Below the pieces are notes generated by a model. That model was not told the origin of the DNA, made no database searches, and was given only the letters and a program-made list of their open reading frames with translations. DNA of 60,897 nt from Arthrobacter globiformis. Its GTDB lineage: Bacteria; Actinomycetota; Actinomycetes; Actinomycetales; Micrococcaceae. The stretch spans positions 1 to 60,897 of the forward strand of contig NZ_QLNP01000006.1 in the NCBI RefSeq assembly GCF_003261175.1, read 5' to 3'. Each line of letters begins with the position of its first letter. Within the stretch, counting starts at the first letter, position 1. Shown here piece by piece: positions 8,055 to 16,628 of this stretch. The position numbers were made by a program, and so were the translations under genes.

Positions 8055-8678
8055 ATGAGATTCATCGGTGCTGGTTCCCGTCCCGGCCGGCCGCATGTCG
8101 ATCGCGATCTGATCTATACCGTCCCCAACCTCCTGACGGTACTGCGCTTCATGGGCGTGCCGATCTTCGTCTGGCTTGTGCTGGCCCAGAAGGAATACGG
8201 ATTTGCCGTGCTGGTGCTGGCCATCATGGGCAGCACCGACTGGGTGGATGGCTACATCGCCCGGCGGTTCAACCAGACCTCCAAACTGGGTCGCGTCCTG
8301 GACCCCATCGCCGACCGGCTGGCCCTGATAGCCGTTGCGGTCACCCTGGTGATCGCCGGCGTCGTGCAGTGGTGGTACCTGGCGGCGCTGGTGGTACCCG
8401 ATGCTGTTCTGCTGGGCTTGTCGCTGTTCTATTTCCGGGGGCACCCGGACCTGCCCGTCAGCCTCGTGGGCAAGGCCCGCACCGGCCTGCTGCTGCTGGG
8501 AACTCCGCTCCTCGTGCTGTCCAAGCTCTCCATTCCGTTCGCCGGAGCATGGTTCGTCGCGGCATGGGTGGTTCTGGGGCTGGGGCTCGTTGGCCATTGG
8601 ATTGCCGCCTACAACTATTTCTGGGCGATCCGGCGCAAAGGGAAAATGCAGACGGCCGACGACGGCGGGAACGGCTGA
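8055..8678 (+). CDS. CDP-alcohol phosphatidyltransferase family protein
   Basis: This integral membrane enzyme joins a CDP-activated lipid to an alcohol in phospholipid synthesis (PgsA/PIS/cardiolipin synthase group). The full signature D-x2-DG-x2-AR-x8-G-x3-D-x3-D is present with Asp62, Asp65-Gly66, Ala69-Arg70, Gly79, Asp83 and Asp87. Several hydrophobic helices surround it (about 20-45, 47-63, 92-125, 150-195). The acceptor alcohol cannot be told from the motif. A GGGAGG ribosome-binding site lies four bases before the ATG. Its stop overlaps the start of the DMT transporter by one base, so translation is probably coupled. Confidence 0.85.
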   Translation: MRFIGAGSRPGRPHVDRDLIYTVPNLLTVLRFMGVPIFVWLVLAQKEYGFAVLVLAIMGSTDWVDGYIARRFNQTSKLGRVLDPIADRLALIAVAVTLVIAGVVQWWYLAALVVPDAVLLGLSLFYFRGHPDLPVSLVGKARTGLLLLGTPLLVLSKLSIPFAGAWFVAAWVVLGLGLVGHWIAAYNYFWAIRRKGKMQTADDGGNG

Positions 8679-9586
8679 TGGTCTGGGTAGCAGTTTTGCT
8701 CGCGGTCTTGGGCGCCTTTTGCCTCGCCTTTGGCGCCCAGCGCCAAGGCAGTGCCGTCAAGGCGGACACCGGCGGTCTTGCGCTGAGCTCCAACGGTTTC
8801 CTCCGCCTCCTGCGGAACCCCCGCTGGGTCTTCGGCCTCCTCCTGCTCTGCATGGGTATGGCAATGAACGCCGTAGCCCTGGTCACGGCCCCCCTCACCG
8901 TGGTGCAGCCCATCGGCGCCATCGCCCTGGTGGTCACCACCGTGGTCAATGCCAAGGACCAGGGGCTTAGTATCAACCGCGCCACGGTGGTTGCAATCAC
9001 CGCGTGCGTGACGGGATCGGCGCTGTTCGTCTTGCTGGCCGTCAACGTCACGCAGGAAAGCCACCACGTCACGCCCGAGGACGAACTCACAATTGTGCTG
9101 CTGCTTTCCCTGGCGGTGGGCATCTTCGGCAGCCTCGCTGCCATGTTCAAGCACCGCATGAGCGCGTTCATTTACATCCTCGGTGCCGGCATCCTGTTCG
9201 GCTTCGTGGCCGTGCTGACGCGGATCATCGGCAAACACCTGCTGGACCCGAACGGCCTGTTCCTGCTGAACGTGCCGTGGTATTCATTCGTGGCCATCGC
9301 AGCGGCCGGGGGACTGGGGTCCTGGTTCGTCCAGAGCGCATACTCCACCGGTCCGCCCGATCTGGTGATAGCCGGCCTCACCGTCATCGACCCCATCGTG
9401 GGCATCGCGATCGGCATCACGATCCTTGGCGAACTGCGCCCCGATGTCCACGCCGTCCTGGCTATTGCCATGGGTACGGCGGCAACCCTTGCTATCGTGG
9501 GGGTAATCGCCCTTTCAAGACACCATCCCGAGGTCACCAAACGGAAGAAGGACGTTCGGAAAGCCACGGGCAGGGCGTCCCACTAG
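8678..9586 (+). CDS. DMT/EamA-like transporter, 302 aa
   Basis: This is a multi-pass membrane protein of the drug/metabolite transporter type. Repeated hydrophobic helices run from residue 3 to about 285, and the tail is basic and cytoplasmic. The paired pattern of VQPIGAIALVVTTVVNA (first half) and IDPIVGIAIGITILGE (second half) reflects the internal duplication of DMT proteins. It also resembles NIPA-like Mg2+ transporters, so the substrate is open. The frame extends 103 codons further upstream into the phosphatidyltransferase gene. The ATG overlapping that gene's stop is the sensible start because the protein then begins directly with a membrane helix. Confidence 0.8.
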   Translation: MVWVAVLLAVLGAFCLAFGAQRQGSAVKADTGGLALSSNGFLRLLRNPRWVFGLLLLCMGMAMNAVALVTAPLTVVQPIGAIALVVTTVVNAKDQGLSINRATVVAITACVTGSALFVLLAVNVTQESHHVTPEDELTIVLLLSLAVGIFGSLAAMFKHRMSAFIYILGAGILFGFVAVLTRIIGKHLLDPNGLFLLNVPWYSFVAIAAAGGLGSWFVQSAYSTGPPDLVIAGLTVIDPIVGIAIGITILGELRPDVHAVLAIAMGTAATLAIVGVIALSRHHPEVTKRKKDVRKATGRASH

Positions 9587-9691
9587 CCGATTTTTACTGC
9601 GGACCAGGCAAGAACGTGCCGGTGCATCACGCGCCGGCCGGCCAGTGTGGTCAGCCGCAGCCGACCACCATGACCACCAGGAGCTTTCTAC

Positions 9692-10888
9692 GTGACCATG
9701 CCCGACGCCCAGCGTCCACTGACCATCCTTATCGCGGCCGACACGTACCCGCCACACGTTAACGGAGCCGCCCAGTTCGGCTACCGGCTGGCCAAAGGCA
9801 TGACGGCTCGCGGACACGATGTCCACGTGTTGGCCTGCCGGCAGGACAAGGGCAAGAGCTTTACGGAGTTCCGCGCCGAAGCCACTGTCCACCGCCTCCG
9901 CTCGCACAGCGTTTTCACGCACGAATACTTCAGGGTCTGTTTCCCGTGGGAGATCAAGAAGGAAATCAGCCTCCTGTTCGACAAGGTCCAGCCGGATGTA
10001 GTGCACATCCAAAGCCACTACATGATCGGCGAGCACGTCCTGTATGAGGCGGTGAAGCGCGGCGTCCGCATCGTCGCCACCAACCACTTCATGCCGGAGA
10101 ATCTCAACCCGTTCCTGCCGTTCCCGCAGTGGTTCAAGGACATCATCGGGAAGATCTCCTGGAAGGACATGGGGAAGGTCATGGGCAAGGCGGACGTCGT
10201 TACGACGCCCACGCCGCTCGCCGCGAAGGCGATGCACCAGCACGCCTTCCTGCGCAAGGTGCTGCCGCTGTCCAACGGCATCGACTCCGCGGCGTATGAG
10301 CCCAAGCCGGACGAAGTCATTGAGCCGCATGAGCACCCGACGGTGCTGTTCGCGGGCCGCCTGGCTGAGGAGAAGCACGTTGACGTGCTGATCAAGGCGG
10401 TCGCCGCCACCCCCGCGGACCTGAACGTCCATCTTGAAATCGTTGGCGGCGGAGAGGTGCGCCCCTCGCTCGAGGCCCTGGTGGAACGGCTCGGACTGCA
10501 GAACCGGGTGAAGTTCCTGGGCCTGGCCAGCGATGACGAACTCCGTGAGGCCTACATCCGGGCCGACTTGTTCTGCATGCCTGGTACCGCGGAACTGCAG
10601 TCGCTGGTCACGCTGGAGGCCATGTCGGCATCAACGCCCGTGCTGCTGGCGGACGCCATGGCACTTCCGCACCTGGTGCGCGACGGCGAAAACGGCTACC
10701 TGTTCACGCCGAATGACAGCGCGGACCTCTCAGCGAAAATCACCCGGATTCTCCGTCTTCCGGCCGAGGAGCGGAAAGCCATGGGCGACGCCAGCCGCTG
10801 CATGGTGGAACCGCACAGCATCCAGGGAACGCTGCAGACGTTTGAGGACCTCTATTACGGGGCGAACTACGAGGACAAGGTCGTTTAG
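9692..10888 (+). CDS. GT4-family glycosyltransferase
   Basis: This is a retaining GT-B glycosyltransferase. The N-terminal Rossmann half (Glyco_transf_4-like) opens with the acceptor-side motif YPPHVNGAAQFGYRLAKGM. The C-terminal half has GRLAEEKHVDVLIKA and an E-x7-E-like region (ELQSLVTLEAMSASTPVL) that binds the nucleotide sugar. Overall it resembles diacylglycerol glucosyltransferases and PimB-like mannosyltransferases, which act at the cytoplasmic face of the membrane. A nearby lipid-synthesis gene fits a glycolipid role, but that is inference. AGGAG lies eight bases before the GTG start. Confidence 0.85.
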   Translation: MTMPDAQRPLTILIAADTYPPHVNGAAQFGYRLAKGMTARGHDVHVLACRQDKGKSFTEFRAEATVHRLRSHSVFTHEYFRVCFPWEIKKEISLLFDKVQPDVVHIQSHYMIGEHVLYEAVKRGVRIVATNHFMPENLNPFLPFPQWFKDIIGKISWKDMGKVMGKADVVTTPTPLAAKAMHQHAFLRKVLPLSNGIDSAAYEPKPDEVIEPHEHPTVLFAGRLAEEKHVDVLIKAVAATPADLNVHLEIVGGGEVRPSLEALVERLGLQNRVKFLGLASDDELREAYIRADLFCMPGTAELQSLVTLEAMSASTPVLLADAMALPHLVRDGENGYLFTPNDSADLSAKITRILRLPAEERKAMGDASRCMVEPHSIQGTLQTFEDLYYGANYEDKVV

Positions 10889-11031
10889 TCTTGGTCGTCC
10901 GGGGCGAGAGCGTCTGAAGTGGTCTGAGGCGCTTCTCCGGTTTGCTAGAGTGAATCTGCCCCGCCGACGACGGGCCCTTTCCGGGCTGGCGATGGCCGGG
11001 CGCACCGCCCGGTAAAACGGGACGGGTGCAC

Positions 11032-11105
11032 GGGGCTATAGCTCAGCTGGTTAGAGCGCGGGACTCATAATCCTAAGGTCCTCGGTTCAAGTCCGAGTAG
11101 CCCTA
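11032..11105 (+). tRNA. tRNA with CAT anticodon (probably Met elongator)
   Basis: The 74-nt cloverleaf has acceptor GGGGCTA/TAGCCCT, D-arm GCTC...GAGC, anticodon loop CTCATAA, T-arm CTCGG-TTCAAGT-CCGAG and discriminator A. CCA is not encoded. The first acceptor pair is G-U, and the anticodon stem has one C-A mismatch and one G-U at its base. CAT could also belong to a lysidine-modified tRNA-Ile2, which sequence alone does not exclude. Confidence 0.9.
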
Positions 11106-11113
11106 CCTTTGGG

Positions 11114-11155
11114 GCCCTGATTCGCGTCATCGCGGGTCAGGGCTCTTCTTCTTTT
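11114..11155 (+). terminator. intrinsic terminator after tRNA-Met
   Basis: GCCCTGA pairs with TCAGGGC around an inner CGCG/CGCG stem, followed by the T-rich tract TTCTTCTTTT. It begins nine bases after the tRNA 3' end. Confidence 0.85.
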
Positions 11156-11186
11156 CCACGCTGGTCCCCGGGCATAGAGTTCGGCC

Positions 11187-11510
11187 ATGACCATAGACGT
11201 CTCCACGGCCGGACTGCTGGCGGAGGTCATTCCCGCCCTTCTCGTTTTCCTGGCACTCGAGGACCGGCTGTCACCGTCCAACATCCCCCGCCGAAAATGG
11301 CGGCGGCGGCTGACGCGCTGGCGTGAAGCTGCCGTGGTGGCCAACCTGTTTGCACTCGCACTCTGCCTGGCCATTGTTGTGACCAAGGCGGAGTACTTTC
11401 TGGTGAGTTGGTTCATCGCGGCCAGTGTCGCCTACCTCGTCGGCGTGCTTGCGCTGCTGTTCGCCGGCATGTTCCGAACTGAAGAGGGCCGGGTTCCCCG
11501 AGAGGACTGA
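11187..11510 (+). CDS. small membrane protein, 107 aa, unknown function
   Basis: Three hydrophobic segments are visible (about 7-23, 53-72 and 75-98), separated by a basic loop NIPRRKWRRRLTRWRE. This suggests a small multi-pass inner-membrane protein with a positive cytoplasmic loop. I do not recognise a family. It lies between tRNA-Met and the acyl-CoA dehydrogenase, with an operator-like palindrome following. Confidence 0.6.
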   Translation: MTIDVSTAGLLAEVIPALLVFLALEDRLSPSNIPRRKWRRRLTRWREAAVVANLFALALCLAIVVTKAEYFLVSWFIAASVAYLVGVLALLFAGMFRTEEGRVPRED

Positions 11511-11561
11511 CAGGGAGGGGCCGGCGGTGTTGCACTTTCCTTCTGCCTTCCCGTGCTGTAA

Positions 11562-11577
11562 GTTACTCACCAGTAAC
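11562..11577. promoter_or_regulatory. TetR-type operator candidate, GTTA-N8-TAAC
   Basis: The sequence GTTACTCACCAGTAAC is a palindrome with six-base arms. The same GTTA-N8-TAAC layout occurs twice in the 31773-31919 intergenic region beside a TetR gene. It lies 62 bp before the start of the acyl-CoA dehydrogenase, where a repressor site would be expected. The match suggests control by the TetR protein encoded at 31102-31773. Confidence 0.6.
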
Positions 11578-11639
11578 AAGTCCTGGGGGCGGCCTTCTCC
11601 GCCGCGACCACAGGGCACTGGGTCACTGCAAGGAGCGCC

Positions 11640-12830
11640 ATGTCTGCCGCTGAAACCGACATCAACAGCCTGCCCTACGCCGACGGCGACTTCTTCTCCT
11701 TCGAGCAGTTGCTTACTTCCAAGGAGCGGGACAGGCTGGCCGAGGTCCGCTCCTTCCTGGCCCGGGAAGTGAAGCCGATAGCTGTGGACTGCTGGAACCG
11801 CGGCGAATTTCCCATGGATCTGATTCCCAGGCTGGCCGAGCTCGACCTCGTCAGCCCGGTGCGGCGCCAGGGCCATTCCAATCTGTTCGCCGGAATTGTG
11901 CACGCGGAAGTTACCCGCGCGGACACGTCCATCGCCACCTTCATCGGTGTGCACGACGGGCTTTTCACCGGCTCCATCGAAGCCCTGGCTTCCCGGGAGC
12001 AGCAGGATGCCTGGCTGCCGGACATCTACTCGCTGCGCAAGATCGGGGCCTTCGGGCTGACGGAGCCCCTGGGTGGTTCCGACGTCGCCGGCGGCACGCG
12101 CACCACCGCAAGGCGGGACGGTGACCGCTGGATCCTCAACGGCGCCAAGCGCTGGATCGGCAACGCAACATTTTCCGACTGGGTGGTGGTCTACGCGCGC
12201 GACGTGGCCGACAACCAGGTCAAGGCTTTCCTTGTGGACGCGGCGCTTCCGGGGTTCACTGCAACGAAGATCGAGAACAAGATCTCGCTGCGGACCGTGC
12301 AGAACGCGGACATTGTCCTCGACAATGTGGTGGTGCCGGACTTCTTCAAGCTGGCCAACGCCAACAGCTTCCGAGATACCAACAAGGTCCTGAAGGTCAC
12401 CCGCCTCGCCGTCGCCTGGCAGGCGGTGGGCCAGCAGCTCGCCGCCTTCGACGTGGCCCGGCGCTACGCCGTGGAGCGGCACCAGTTCGGGCGCCCGCTG
12501 GCCTCCTTCCAGCTGGTGCAAAGCCAGTTGGTCCAGATCCTGGGGAACGCCGTCAGCTCCATGGGCATGATGGTGCGGCTGGCCCAGCTCGAGGATGCCG
12601 GCCAGGCCAAGGATGAGCAGTCAGCCCTCGCCAAGGCCTTCACCACTGCGCGGATGCGGGAAAGTGTGGCAATCGGCCGCAGCCTCCTCGGCGGTAACGG
12701 CATTGTGACGGACTTCGAGATGGCAAAGATCTTCGCCGACGCCGAGGCGATCTACTCCTATGAGGGCACCCACGAAGTGAACACGTTGGTGGCCGGCCGG
12801 GCCATCACCGGCGTCTCCGCGATCGTCTAG
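11640..12830 (+). CDS. acyl-CoA dehydrogenase (glutaryl-CoA dehydrogenase-like)
   Basis: This FAD flavoenzyme desaturates acyl-CoA thioesters at the alpha-beta bond and passes electrons to ETF. The 396-residue protein has the three ACAD parts: an N-terminal helical domain, a middle beta domain (GLTEPLGGSDVAGG) and a C-terminal helical domain. The sequence YSYEGTHEVNTLVAGRAITG carries the catalytic Glu in the glutaryl-CoA dehydrogenase/peroxisomal ACX4 style. Substrate is uncertain: glutaryl-CoA or a short/branched acyl-CoA. It is monocistronic, and the next gene is convergent. The GTTA-N8-TAAC palindrome upstream ties it by inference to the leucine locus at 27-40 kb. Confidence 0.85.
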   Translation: MSAAETDINSLPYADGDFFSFEQLLTSKERDRLAEVRSFLAREVKPIAVDCWNRGEFPMDLIPRLAELDLVSPVRRQGHSNLFAGIVHAEVTRADTSIATFIGVHDGLFTGSIEALASREQQDAWLPDIYSLRKIGAFGLTEPLGGSDVAGGTRTTARRDGDRWILNGAKRWIGNATFSDWVVVYARDVADNQVKAFLVDAALPGFTATKIENKISLRTVQNADIVLDNVVVPDFFKLANANSFRDTNKVLKVTRLAVAWQAVGQQLAAFDVARRYAVERHQFGRPLASFQLVQSQLVQILGNAVSSMGMMVRLAQLEDAGQAKDEQSALAKAFTTARMRESVAIGRSLLGGNGIVTDFEMAKIFADAEAIYSYEGTHEVNTLVAGRAITGVSAIV

Positions 12831-12849
12831 TCCGCGACCGTCGAGCAGG

Positions 12850-13383
12850 TCAGTTCAGCGGCAGCAGCACCGAGGGCCGCAGGTCCAGGATGAACGACAG
12901 CGGATTGAGGTACTCCGCTCCGCGGCGGACGCCCCAGTGCACGCAAGGTGAAGTGCCGCAGTGGCCGGCCAGCAGGGTGCCCACCACGGCCCCCTTGGCC
13001 ACGGAAGCGCCCTTCTTGAGCGTGCTCCGCACCGGCTCGAAGCTGCTGCGCAGGCCATTGCCATGATCAATGGTGATGACGGCCCGGTCCACCACCACGC
13101 CCACAAAGCTGACGGTGCCGGACTCCGGGGCGGTGACCGGACCGCCGCCGGACGCTGACCCAAGGTCCACACCCCGGTGCCCGCTCAGCCAAGGCTTGTC
13201 CGGGGGATCGAACAGGCGCAGGACCGCCGGCCGCGGAACAAGAGGCCAGCGCCAGCCCGCCGGCGCCGGCGCAGTGGCCCGGGCGGGGGAAGCGGCTGGT
13301 AAAGCGAACGGTGCGGGTGCGGCGGAAGGTGCTGCCGCCGCCGTCGTGAGCAGGAGCAGTGCCGCCATCACATAAGCTCTCAT
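12850..13383 (-). CDS. secreted M23-family peptidase-like protein
   Basis: The 177-residue protein has a signal peptide (MRAYVMAALLLLTTAAAA), an Ala/Pro linker and a lysostaphin-type M23 domain. Zinc ligands His69 and Asp73 (HRGVD) and His149 (CVHWG) are present. The catalytic His usually two residues before the last ligand is Cys147, a variant I recall in actinobacterial relatives (CLHWG). It probably acts outside the membrane on peptidoglycan, as a hydrolase or as an activator. A start seven codons upstream is possible, but the ATG used here begins directly with the signal peptide. It is convergent with the acyl-CoA dehydrogenase. Confidence 0.8.
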   Translation of the reverse strand: MRAYVMAALLLLTTAAAAPSAAPAPFALPAASPARATAPAPAGWRWPLVPRPAVLRLFDPPDKPWLSGHRGVDLGSASGGGPVTAPESGTVSFVGVVVDRAVITIDHGNGLRSSFEPVRSTLKKGASVAKGAVVGTLLAGHCGTSPCVHWGVRRGAEYLNPLSFILDLRPSVLLPLN

Positions 13384-13817
13384 GTCCCCAGCATGGGCGC
13401 CCAATCCGACGGCCGGAACGGGGCCCCCGGCCTATGTGGAAAACGCGGCAATTTGCAGCAGGGATGCGGCAGGGCCGGTGCATTTGCCGCGGCCCGCTGT
13501 AGTACACTTGGTGGAGCAGTTTGCTGTGCCCTCAACGCATTCCATTTCGTGGCTAGCGTCAGCACGCCCCATTCAGGAGTGCGGGGGAGCAGCAGCTGAC
13601 TACGCGTATCCAGCCCTCCACCACCGGTAAGCAGTTGCTTGCTGCTGCGGAGGATTGCGCCTCTTGCGGTCAGGCCCGGCAACGGTCCTGATGAGAAGTG
13701 CAATGGATGCCAGGAGCCTGTGCCCACCCGGGTTAAGGCTAAATAACCGTCAACTATTGGCAGGGTAAGAGCGGCCGCGGCCGCTCTCATGAATGACCTG
13801 CCGGAAGGAGCGTCGGC
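13384..13817 (+). other. long non-coding leader upstream of rpsB
   Basis: About 430 bp separate the divergent M23 gene from rpsB. It contains a possible -10 (TACACT, 13503-13508) and an open stretch of 31 codons (13596-13691, no standard start codon, with a C-x2-C pair). It also holds a 20-bp GC palindrome at 13768-13787 and the rpsB ribosome-binding site AAGGAG. The length suits a structured 5' leader for S2/EF-Ts autoregulation, but no known leader class is recognised. Confidence 0.5.
13768..13787 (+). promoter_or_regulatory. perfect 20-bp GC palindrome 31 bp before rpsB
   Basis: Two copies of the NotI-like core GCGGCCGC overlap head to head, giving a perfect inverted repeat flanked by AGA/TCT. 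In RNA it would fold into a stable hairpin just upstream of the rpsB ribosome-binding site. No T-run follows. It may be an RNA feature controlling S2 translation; I cannot match it to a named motif. Confidence 0.5.
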
Positions 13818-14705
13818 ATGCCCGTCGTAACCATGCGCCAGCTGCTTGACAGCGGCGTCCACTTTGGACACCAGACCCGCCGTTGGAACCCGAAGATGAA
13901 GCGCTTCATCTTCACCGAGCGCAACGGCATCTACATCATTGACCTCCAGCAGTCGCTGTCCTACATCGACCGCGCCTACGAGTTCGTCAAGGCCACCGTC
14001 GCCCACGGCGGCACCGTGCTGTTCGTCGGCACCAAGAAGCAGGCTCAGGAAGCCATCGCCGAGCAGGCCACCCGCGTTGGCCAGCCGTACGTCAACCAGC
14101 GTTGGCTCGGCGGTATGCTCACCAACTTCCAGACTGTTGCCAAGCGTATCCAGCGCATGAAGGAACTCGAAGAGATCGACTTCGACGACGTCGCCGGCTC
14201 CGCTTACACCAAGAAGGAACTGCTGCTTCTGCGCCGCGAGCTCACCAAGCTCGAGTCCAACCTCGGCGGTATCCGCAACCTGACCAAGGCACCGTCCGTG
14301 CTGTGGGTTGTCGACACCAAGAAGGAGCACCTGGCTGTTGACGAGGCCAAGAAGCTCAACATCCCGGTTGTTGCCATCCTGGACACCAACTGCGATCCGG
14401 ACGAAGTCGACTTCCCGATCCCGGGCAACGACGACGCCATCCGCTCCGTAAACCTCCTGACCCGCGTTGTTGCTGACGCCGTTGCTGAGGGCCTCATCGC
14501 CCGCAACCAGCGCGCAACCGGCACCACCGAGACCCCGGAAGAGCCCCTGGCTGAGTGGGAGCGCGAGCTCCTCGAAGGCAGCAAGACCGAGGAAGCCCCG
14601 GCTGCCGAGGCTGCTCCCGCCGCAGAAGAAGCCCCGGCTGCCGAGGCTGCTCCGGCCGCAGAGGAAGCCCCGGCTGCTGCCGAGGGCACCGACTCCGCGA
14701 AGTAA
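13818..14705 (+). CDS. rpsB: 30S ribosomal protein S2
   Basis: S2 is a small-subunit protein assembled late at the 30S neck. The 295-residue sequence shows the family motifs [14 protein letters not shown] near the N-terminus, [10 protein letters not shown] and the C-terminal [19 protein letters not shown]. The last 35 or so residues are an Ala/Pro/Glu repeat tail ([16 protein letters not shown]), common in actinobacterial S2 but variable in length. AAGGAG precedes the ATG. tsf follows after 126 bp, the usual rpsB-tsf order. Confidence 0.98.
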   Translation: MPVVTMRQLLDSGVHFGHQTRRWNPKMKRFIFTERNGIYIIDLQQSLSYIDRAYEFVKATVAHGGTVLFVGTKKQAQEAIAEQATRVGQPYVNQRWLGGMLTNFQTVAKRIQRMKELEEIDFDDVAGSAYTKKELLLLRRELTKLESNLGGIRNLTKAPSVLWVVDTKKEHLAVDEAKKLNIPVVAILDTNCDPDEVDFPIPGNDDAIRSVNLLTRVVADAVAEGLIARNQRATGTTETPEEPLAEWERELLEGSKTEEAPAAEAAPAAEEAPAAEAAPAAEEAPAAAEGTDSAK

Positions 14706-14831
14706 CAACTTCATCGGGATTTCCGGGCGCTGTCCGCAGCATCCGGGCAACTGACAGGATGGCCGCTCACCAGGTGAGCTGCCGTCCTGTCGGTCCGTAC
14801 ACACAAAAATTTTCTAGACAGAGGGGTTCAC

Positions 14832-15668
14832 ATGGCGAACTACACTGCCGCTGATATCAAGGCTCTGCGCGAGCGCACCGGCGCCGGCATGATGGATGTC
14901 AAGAAGGCTCTCGACGAAGCCAACGGCGACGCCGAGAAGGCGATCGAGATCATCCGCATCAAGGGCCTGAAGGGCGCCACCAAGCGCGAAGGCCGTTCCA
15001 CCGCTGAAGGCCTGGTTGCTGCCAAGGTCGCGGGCGGCGTCGGCGTAATGATCGAGGTCAACTGCGAGACCGACTTCGTCGCCAAGGCTGACAAGTTCAT
15101 CCAGCTGGCTGACAAGGTCCTGGCCGTCGCCGTCGAGTCCGGCGCTGCCGACCTCGAGGCCCTGCTCGCCACCGACGTTGACGGCAAGCCGCTGTCCGAG
15201 GTTGTCGTCGAAGAGGGCGCCATCCTCGGCGAAAAGGTCGTTGTCCGCCGCATCTCCCGCATCGAGGGCGCTACGGTCGACGCTTACCTGCACAAGACGT
15301 CCAAGGACCTCCCGGCCCAGGTCGGCGTCCTGTTCGCTGTTGACGGCGAAGGCGAAGCAGCTGCCACCGCCGCGCACGATGTTGCCGTTCACGTTGCAGC
15401 CATGGCTCCGAACTACCTCTCCCGTGAGGACGTTCCGGCCGAGCTCGTCGAGTCCGAGCGCCGCATCGCCGAGGAAACCGCAAAGGCCGAGGGCAAGCCC
15501 GAAGCTGCGATGACCAAGATCGTCGAAGGCCGCGTTACCGGCTTCTACAAGGGTGAGGTCCTGGTTGACCAGGCTTTCGCCAAGGACGCCAAGAAGTCTG
15601 TGGCGCAGGTCCTCGAAGAGGCCGGCGTCAAGGGAACCGCGTTCACGCGTTTCCGCGTCGGCTCCTAG
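14832..15668 (+). CDS. tsf: translation elongation factor Ts
   Basis: EF-Ts is the guanine-nucleotide exchange factor that recycles EF-Tu. The 278-residue protein carries the N-terminal UBA-like domain (ALRERTGAGMMDVKKAL) and the core motif CETDFVAK (about 77-84), which contacts EF-Tu. Length is normal. It is preceded by GAGGGG and followed by a strong terminator. Confidence 0.98.
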   Translation: MANYTAADIKALRERTGAGMMDVKKALDEANGDAEKAIEIIRIKGLKGATKREGRSTAEGLVAAKVAGGVGVMIEVNCETDFVAKADKFIQLADKVLAVAVESGAADLEALLATDVDGKPLSEVVVEEGAILGEKVVVRRISRIEGATVDAYLHKTSKDLPAQVGVLFAVDGEGEAAATAAHDVAVHVAAMAPNYLSREDVPAELVESERRIAEETAKAEGKPEAAMTKIVEGRVTGFYKGEVLVDQAFAKDAKKSVAQVLEEAGVKGTAFTRFRVGS

Positions 15669-15680
15669 TCTGACAAGCAA

Positions 15681-15711
15681 GGGGGTGGCCACTTCGGTGG
15701 CCGCCCCTTTT
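15681..15711 (+). terminator. intrinsic terminator of the rpsB-tsf operon
   Basis: GGGG(G)TGGCCAC and GTGGCCGCCCC pair around a TTCG tetraloop, followed by TTTT. It starts 12 bp after the tsf stop codon. Confidence 0.9.
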
Positions 15712-15758
15712 GCATGCACCGGCCACATAAGAAATATGAGCGCTGGCCGGATGCGCGA

Positions 15759-15764
15759 TAACCT
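15759..15764 (+). promoter_or_regulatory. candidate -10 element for pyrH
   Basis: TAACCT lies 30 bp upstream of the pyrH start and after the rpsB-tsf terminator, where a new promoter is needed. No convincing -35 is visible. Confidence 0.35.
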
Positions 15765-15793
15765 AGCTCAGAGTTCACCAACCGGAAGGCACC

Positions 15794-16531
15794 ATGGAAG
15801 CCGTCAATACTCCCGTCCAGTCAGAGAAGAACAGGCGCCGGGTTCTCCTGAAGCTGTCCGGTGAAGTCTTCGGCGGCGGCAAGCTGGGCGTCGACCCGGA
15901 CACCGTCCGCGCAGTGGCCAAGCAGATCGCTGCCGCCGTTCCCGACGTCGAGGTGGCCATCGTGGTTGGCGGCGGCAACTTCTTCCGCGGTGCCGAGCTG
16001 TCCCAGAGCGGCATGGACCGTTCGCGGGCCGACTACATGGGCATGCTGGGAACCGTCATGAACTGCCTCGCCCTGCAGGACTTCCTGGAGCAGGCCGGAG
16101 TTGAGACCCGGGTCCAGAGCGCCATCACCATGGGACAGGTGGCCGAGGCCTACATTCCGCGCCGCGCCATCCGCCACATGGAGAAGAACCGCGTGGTCAT
16201 CTTCGGTGCGGGCGCAGGCCTGCCGTACTTCTCCACCGACACCGTGGCCGCCCAGCGTGCACTTGAGGTGCACGCCGATGTGGTGCTCATGGCCAAGAGC
16301 GGCGTGGACGGCGTGTACACCGCCGACCCGAAGAAGGACCCGAGCGCTGAGAAGCTGGAAAACCTCAGCTACGACGACGCGCTCCGCCGCGACATCCGCG
16401 TCATGGACCAGACCGCCATGACCATGTGCAAGGACAACAAGCTCTCCATGGTGGTGTTCGGCATGGAAGGCGAAGGCAACGTCACCCGCGCCATCCGCGG
16501 CGAGAAGCTGGGAACGCTGGTCACGCCCTAG
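15794..16531 (+). CDS. pyrH: UMP kinase
   Basis: This enzyme phosphorylates UMP to UDP at the entry of pyrimidine nucleotides into RNA and DNA synthesis. It belongs to the hexameric amino-acid-kinase fold family. The 245-residue sequence shows [11 protein letters not shown] near the N-terminus, [10 protein letters not shown], and the UMP/ATP-binding [12 protein letters not shown] and [12 protein letters not shown]. Start: GGAAGG lies seven bases before the ATG. frr follows 97 bp downstream in the canonical tsf-pyrH-frr-cdsA order. Confidence 0.97.
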   Translation: MEAVNTPVQSEKNRRRVLLKLSGEVFGGGKLGVDPDTVRAVAKQIAAAVPDVEVAIVVGGGNFFRGAELSQSGMDRSRADYMGMLGTVMNCLALQDFLEQAGVETRVQSAITMGQVAEAYIPRRAIRHMEKNRVVIFGAGAGLPYFSTDTVAAQRALEVHADVVLMAKSGVDGVYTADPKKDPSAEKLENLSYDDALRRDIRVMDQTAMTMCKDNKLSMVVFGMEGEGNVTRAIRGEKLGTLVTP

Positions 16532-16628
16532 TTACGGCTAGGATATTTCTAGGACGGTTCCGCCCATGGGGCGGGACCAGGATTGTGAAATGCCCGGTTG
16601 GCCGGGAACCAATTTCTGAGGAGAGACC

